Part shown: positions 60,425-64,000 of the stretch, in pieces
How the letters are laid out: the number at the start of each line of letters is the position of its first letter
Numbering within the stretch: position 1 is the stretch's first letter
DNA from: Verrucomicrobiota bacterium
Lineage (GTDB): Bacteria; Verrucomicrobiota; Verrucomicrobiia; Limisphaerales; PALSA-1396
Direction: 5' to 3'
DNA: 64,000 nt
NCBI GenBank assembly: GCA_016200005.1
Contig: JACQFP010000022.1
Span: 62,001-126,000, forward strand
Made by a program: the position numbers and the translations under genes
The notes under the pieces: model-generated
What the model was told of the DNA's origin: nothing
What the model saw: the letters and a program-made list of their open reading frames with translations, nothing else
Databases searched by the model: none

Positions 60425-61843
60425 TCAAGTTTCAGCGGAGCTTTCCTCCGTCGTCTCATCCTTGAACGGCCAGCGACGCGTCCATTTTGACCAGATCAGA
60501 AAAAAGATTACTCCCAACAGCAAAGTTCCCAGCCCGAACAGAATCACTTTCCAATCTGCTGTTCCGAACACAAACAGCCAGCCGACCAGCGCCACGAAGC
60601 AGGGCAGGGGATAGAGCCAGATGCGATACGGACGCTCCATCGCCGGTGCGCGACGACGCAACAACATTACCGCAACAATCTGTCCCATGAACTGAACGAT
60701 GATCCGCGTGATGAGCAGCGCGTCGATCACCGTCATCAGCGGCAGGAAACTGCACACGATGGAAACCAGCCCGATTACCAGCAGCGAGACGTGTGGAAAA
60801 TCTTTCTTCGGGTGCAACCGGCCAAAGACCTTGAAGAAGTCGCCGTTCTGCGCCGCCGCATACGGAATGCGCGAGTAACCGAGCATCAACGCAAACACCG
60901 AGCCGACCGCCGTCCAAAGCACCATGACGGTGAAGACGGCGGCGACCTTCGAACCATAGAGCTTTTCCATGAACATCGAGGCGACGGCATCCGGCGGATC
61001 TTTCGCGGGCACGAACTCGCGCCACGGCACCACGCCGATGAGCGAGAGATTGATGGCGAAATAAATCAACGCCACCACCACCAAGCTGATCATGATCGAG
61101 CGCGGGATGACGCGCCCCGGCGACTTCACTTCTTCGCCGATGTAGCAAACGTCGTAGTAACCGAGGTAATCGTAGATGCCGACCCTTGAGGCAGCGCCCA
61201 AGCCCAGCAAAAAACCCCACGAGAACTTGAAAGCGCCCGGAGGAAAATCGAAGGCGATCTTGTGATCGAAGTTCAGCGCACCGCTGACGATGACCGCGCC
61301 AACCGTCAGCATGGTACCGATCCACAAGCTGACCGTGATCTTGCCGATGGTCGTGATCCGACGGTAGAGCAGCACGACCGTCAATGCCGCGACGCCCGCC
61401 GCAACGAGTTGGGCTAGGCGGACGTTCTCCGGTTTATTGAGCGCAGGGAATAGATACGCCATGTATTGCGCGAAGCCGATGCAGCCCGACGCGATTTCTA
61501 ACGGCCCACTCAAAATGAACTGCCAGATGAACAGGAACGCCATCATGCGTCCCACCGTGGCGCGCCCGAACGCCTCGCGCAGATAAAGATACGAGCCGCC
61601 GGAACCGGGCATCGCCGCGCCGAGTTCGCTCCAGACCATTCCGTCCGGCACGGCGATGATCAGCGCGACGAACCAACCCAACATCGATTGCGGCCCGCCG
61701 AGAGCCGACATCAACGCCGGTATGGTGATGAACGGCCCGATGCCGATCATGTTCGACATGTTCAACGCCGTCGCTTGCAGCAAACCGAAACGGCGGAGCA
61801 GGTGCGGCGGTTGCGCTGGTTCGGCGGCGGTTTCGGAATTCAT
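60425..61843 (-). CDS. APC-superfamily amino acid/polyamine permease
   Basis: The 472-residue inner-membrane protein has about twelve hydrophobic segments. The first carries the APC signature 'NMSNMIGIGPFITIPALMSA' (about 28-47) with the unwound GIG helix that binds substrate. 'SELGAAMPGSGGSYLYLREA' (about 71-90) and 'EEVKSPGRVIPRSIM' (about 238-252) are the other family marks. The N-terminal 18 and C-terminal 15 residues are polar. The substrate is probably an amino acid. It is convergent with the SDR gene and follows the GH141-like gene by 25 bases on the same strand, so the two may share a transcript. Confidence 0.93.
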   Translation of the reverse strand: MNSETAAEPAQPPHLLRRFGLLQATALNMSNMIGIGPFITIPALMSALGGPQSMLGWFVALIIAVPDGMVWSELGAAMPGSGGSYLYLREAFGRATVGRMMAFLFIWQFILSGPLEIASGCIGFAQYMAYLFPALNKPENVRLAQLVAAGVAALTVVLLYRRITTIGKITVSLWIGTMLTVGAVIVSGALNFDHKIAFDFPPGAFKFSWGFLLGLGAASRVGIYDYLGYYDVCYIGEEVKSPGRVIPRSIMISLVVVALIYFAINLSLIGVVPWREFVPAKDPPDAVASMFMEKLYGSKVAAVFTVMVLWTAVGSVFALMLGYSRIPYAAAQNGDFFKVFGRLHPKKDFPHVSLLVIGLVSIVCSFLPLMTVIDALLITRIIVQFMGQIVAVMLLRRRAPAMERPYRIWLYPLPCFVALVGWLFVFGTADWKVILFGLGTLLLGVIFFLIWSKWTRRWPFKDETTEESSAET

Positions 61844-61868
61844 GACGTTCCCGCAATAATTCGACGTT

Positions 61869-63968
61869 TTACTTTTCCCGAAGTTGATTCACGACCGGCC
61901 AAGAAGCGCGCTCGTCATTCTTGTAAACACCAATTGACTGAATGGGGATCGGTTTGAAACCCAGCTTCCACGCCGGCGAATCCTTTCGTAATTGGAAGTT
62001 CAAACGCGCGGCATCGACAAAACGCGGGTCGTCATTGACCAGGTTATCTTCAAATCTGACCAGCGGCTCAGCGGCTTTCTCGATCTCCAGCCACTTGCCG
62101 CCCACCGAAACATTGCGCGCCACGGTGTTGCCCTTCGGTGCGCCGGGTTCATCGTTCAGAATGTTCGGCAGTTGCGGATAACGCGCGCGCCACAACGCGT
62201 CCTGGTACGGCACGTCCTTCAATCGTTGCGGCATGACGCCGTTGCCTTCGACGGTGTCGCGCATCCAGTTCAAGCCGCGCGCATCCACATGCACCGACGG
62301 CTGGCATTCGACAAAAATGTTGTTCTCAACAAGGTTGTCGCGCCCGCCGCCGATGAAGGCCGCCCGGCCCGCGCGATAAAAAACGTTCCCATAAACGGTA
62401 ATGCCGCTCGTGGCGTCGTCGAGATAGACCGCCATCGCGCCGTACAAACCCGGCCCGCGGATGTCGTGAAAATAATTATTTCGAATCACCGTGCCGCGCA
62501 TCGTCCAGTCGCGCCCCATGTAAAACGCGCCTACGTCGCCCGTCTCGTAGCAGACGCTGTGGATTTCGTTGAACTCGATGAAATGATCGTTGCCGCTCAA
62601 TTGGATGGCTTCATGCGGGGCGTCGTGCATCAGGTTGTGGACGACACGATTCCCGACCCCGCTGATGTTCACAGCAGGGCGATAGGTCCGATAAATCCGG
62701 CCAAAGTTGTGAATGTGATTGTTCTCTGCGCTGTGGCCTGCTGGCGTCAGCGTTTTCCGATCTCCGCCGTCCAGTGAAATACCGCTCCCAGCCGTCTGAT
62801 AAATGTCGCAACCCACCACGCTGTTCGATGTGCCGCCCGCGATTGATACGGCATCACCGCCCGTGTTGCGGATGGTGCAACCGACGATGCGATTCTCCGT
62901 TCCGCCAGAAATCGTCACCGCCGTTCCGCGCGTCGCTTCGAGCGTCAGCCCACGAAACGTCACCCACGATGCGTCCTTGAGCGTGAGCAACGTCGGCGTG
63001 ACCGAAACGACGGCGCGACTCTTTTCCAACGGCGACGGCGGCCAGAAGTAAAGAATTCCCGTCTGCCGGTCCAGATACCATTCGCCGGGCGCGTCCAGCT
63101 CGGCCAGGAGATTCAACGCGTAATATCGCTGGCCTTTGCGATAGCCGTAACCGTGGTAAGGCGGCGTGAGGTTGAAGGTGCGCTTGTCGGCGTCGATGGA
63201 CTCGACCTTCTCATAACTGTCCGACCAATCCCAAAACCAATAGCCATGAAGCCAGAAGTCTTTCTCCGCCGCCCACCGTTTGGGGCGATCTCCGTCGTAA
63301 GTGAACTTGCCGATCTTGTCGCCCACGATGCCGTGACTGGTGTACGGCTCTCCCCCAACGACACCAACGATGCGGACAAAGCCGTCGTTCGGCCAACGCG
63401 CCAGGGTCATCGGCTGATCGGCGAAGAACAGTTCCAACCGCTTACCATCGGTCACCGCTTCGCCAAGATCGCTGATGCCAATGGCCTTCAGGTCCGCCTG
63501 GAGAACTTTACCGCGTGCTGATTCTTCCAGCCGATTGAGAACGACTGTATCGGTGACGGGCTTGAAGCCGGTGATTACTTTGCCACCGACCAACCTGACT
63601 TCCTCGCGGCGATAAGCGCGATACACCACGGGAGATTTTTCCGTCCCCGAATCTTCCTGGCTCAGAGCGAACGATTTTTCGAGCGGGTAGAAACCACTGC
63701 GCAGATGAACGGTGACGGCGACTTTGAGTTTGCCGGCGACTTTGAGTTTTCGCAGTTCATCGCGCGCGCGTTCGAGAGTGGCAAACGGCCCATCCGTCTT
63801 TCTTCCGTTGGGCGCTGCGAGTGTTCCTGACCAGGTATCGTTGCCATTGGTGGCGACGTAAAAATCCACTGCTGGCGATGGGAATGGATTTGCCGCAAGA
63901 CAGCAGACGAACGCGAGCAGCAGCGAAAGTCGCTGCAACCGGATTTTGGACGGCAGGAAATTCGTCAT
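61869..63968 (-). CDS. Secreted right-handed beta-helix protein, GH141-like
   Basis: The 699-residue protein has a signal peptide (LSLLLAFVCCLAANPFPSPA) and then 'VDFYVATNGNDTWSGTLAAP', the usual opening of secreted parallel beta-helix enzymes. A domain with 'VRLVGGKVITGFKPV' and 'QPMTLARWPNDG' (about 125-200) and 'APGEWYLDRQTGILYFWPP' (about 294-312) precede the helix (about 320-580), whose rungs include 'NRIVGCTIRNTGGDAVSIAG' and 'NYFHDIRGPGLYGAMAVYLD'. This is the layout of GH141 and related glycoside hydrolases; catalytic residues cannot be assigned by eye. It probably degrades an extracellular polysaccharide. Confidence 0.85.
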   Translation of the reverse strand: MTNFLPSKIRLQRLSLLLAFVCCLAANPFPSPAVDFYVATNGNDTWSGTLAAPNGRKTDGPFATLERARDELRKLKVAGKLKVAVTVHLRSGFYPLEKSFALSQEDSGTEKSPVVYRAYRREEVRLVGGKVITGFKPVTDTVVLNRLEESARGKVLQADLKAIGISDLGEAVTDGKRLELFFADQPMTLARWPNDGFVRIVGVVGGEPYTSHGIVGDKIGKFTYDGDRPKRWAAEKDFWLHGYWFWDWSDSYEKVESIDADKRTFNLTPPYHGYGYRKGQRYYALNLLAELDAPGEWYLDRQTGILYFWPPSPLEKSRAVVSVTPTLLTLKDASWVTFRGLTLEATRGTAVTISGGTENRIVGCTIRNTGGDAVSIAGGTSNSVVGCDIYQTAGSGISLDGGDRKTLTPAGHSAENNHIHNFGRIYRTYRPAVNISGVGNRVVHNLMHDAPHEAIQLSGNDHFIEFNEIHSVCYETGDVGAFYMGRDWTMRGTVIRNNYFHDIRGPGLYGAMAVYLDDATSGITVYGNVFYRAGRAAFIGGGRDNLVENNIFVECQPSVHVDARGLNWMRDTVEGNGVMPQRLKDVPYQDALWRARYPQLPNILNDEPGAPKGNTVARNVSVGGKWLEIEKAAEPLVRFEDNLVNDDPRFVDAARLNFQLRKDSPAWKLGFKPIPIQSIGVYKNDERASWPVVNQLREK

Positions 63969-64000
63969 TGAATTGACTGAGGGCTACCATGACTGATTCC

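Noticed and set aside
1-64000. tRNA or rRNA genes
   Set aside because: No T-loop/acceptor pattern or rRNA signature was noticed on either strand while reading; a covariance-model search would be needed to be certain.

Overview
The window looks like chromosomal DNA of a Verrucomicrobiota bacterium of the Pedosphaera/Limisphaera type. This is inferred from gene content: a PSD1 (DUF1549/DUF1553) cytochrome gene in an operon with DUF1501, PPC and WD40/cytochrome genes; a very large membrane-bound-dehydrogenase/HEAT/cytochrome c fusion; pseudopilins of the H-X9-DG type; several secreted proteins with TSP3-like calcium loops and a 'VQSS...YRV' C-terminal module; Tat-exported Gfo/Idh/MocA and NIPSNAP proteins. 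No rRNA, tRNA, CRISPR array, phage or intact insertion sequence was recognised.

Layout. 1-11.2 kb: four tandem genes for large secreted proteins. 11.3-14.2 kb: coaE and glgB. 14.4-22.6 kb: PSD1 / small membrane protein / DUF1501 / PPC / WD40-cytochrome operon. 22.9-24.7 kb (minus): A-type Fe-S carrier, J-domain co-chaperone and a small secreted protein. 24.9-27.8 kb: secreted protein with a strong terminator, NIPSNAP protein, MFS transporter. 27.9-36.9 kb: mostly minus-strand, poorly characterised genes. Downstream of purB lies a close-packed run: a SIR2-TPR gene broken by a 5-bp tandem duplication, an unknown gene, a DUF7309/DUF6930-like gene and a DUF2293-like gene. 37-42.4 kb (minus): rhomboid protease, apbE, Gfo/Idh/MocA oxidoreductase, choice-of-anchor Q beta-helix protein. 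42.6-49 kb: ceramidase-like gene and a 1632-residue fusion protein. 49-53.6 kb: methylcitrate genes prpB-prpC-pseudopilin-prpD linked by 4-base overlaps. 53.6-54.1 kb: ParE-type toxin-antitoxin pair. 54.3-60.3 kb: two SDR dehydrogenases around a split IcmF-type acyl-CoA mutase (B12-binding plus G-protein subunit, and a separate mutase subunit) and a second pseudopilin. 60.4-64 kb (minus): APC permease and a GH141-like beta-helix protein.

How the genes work together. The 49-60 kb segment reads as a short-chain acyl-CoA island: prpBCD for propionyl-CoA, an isobutyryl-CoA-type mutase with its own G-protein chaperone, and two SDRs. The PSD1/DUF1501/PPC/WD40 group is the usual PVC surface/periplasmic set of unknown biochemical role.

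Most notable signals. (1) Dispersed palindromic or short tandem repeats sit in frame inside at least five protein-coding genes between 47 and 58 kb (six insertions, two of them in prpD), as Rickettsia palindromic elements do. (2) The IcmF mutase is split, and both subunits carry repeat-derived insertions. (3) A SIR2-TPR gene, a plausible NAD-depleting defence protein, heads a four-gene run behind purB and is frameshifted by a 5-bp duplication in a near-identical 105-bp repeat array.
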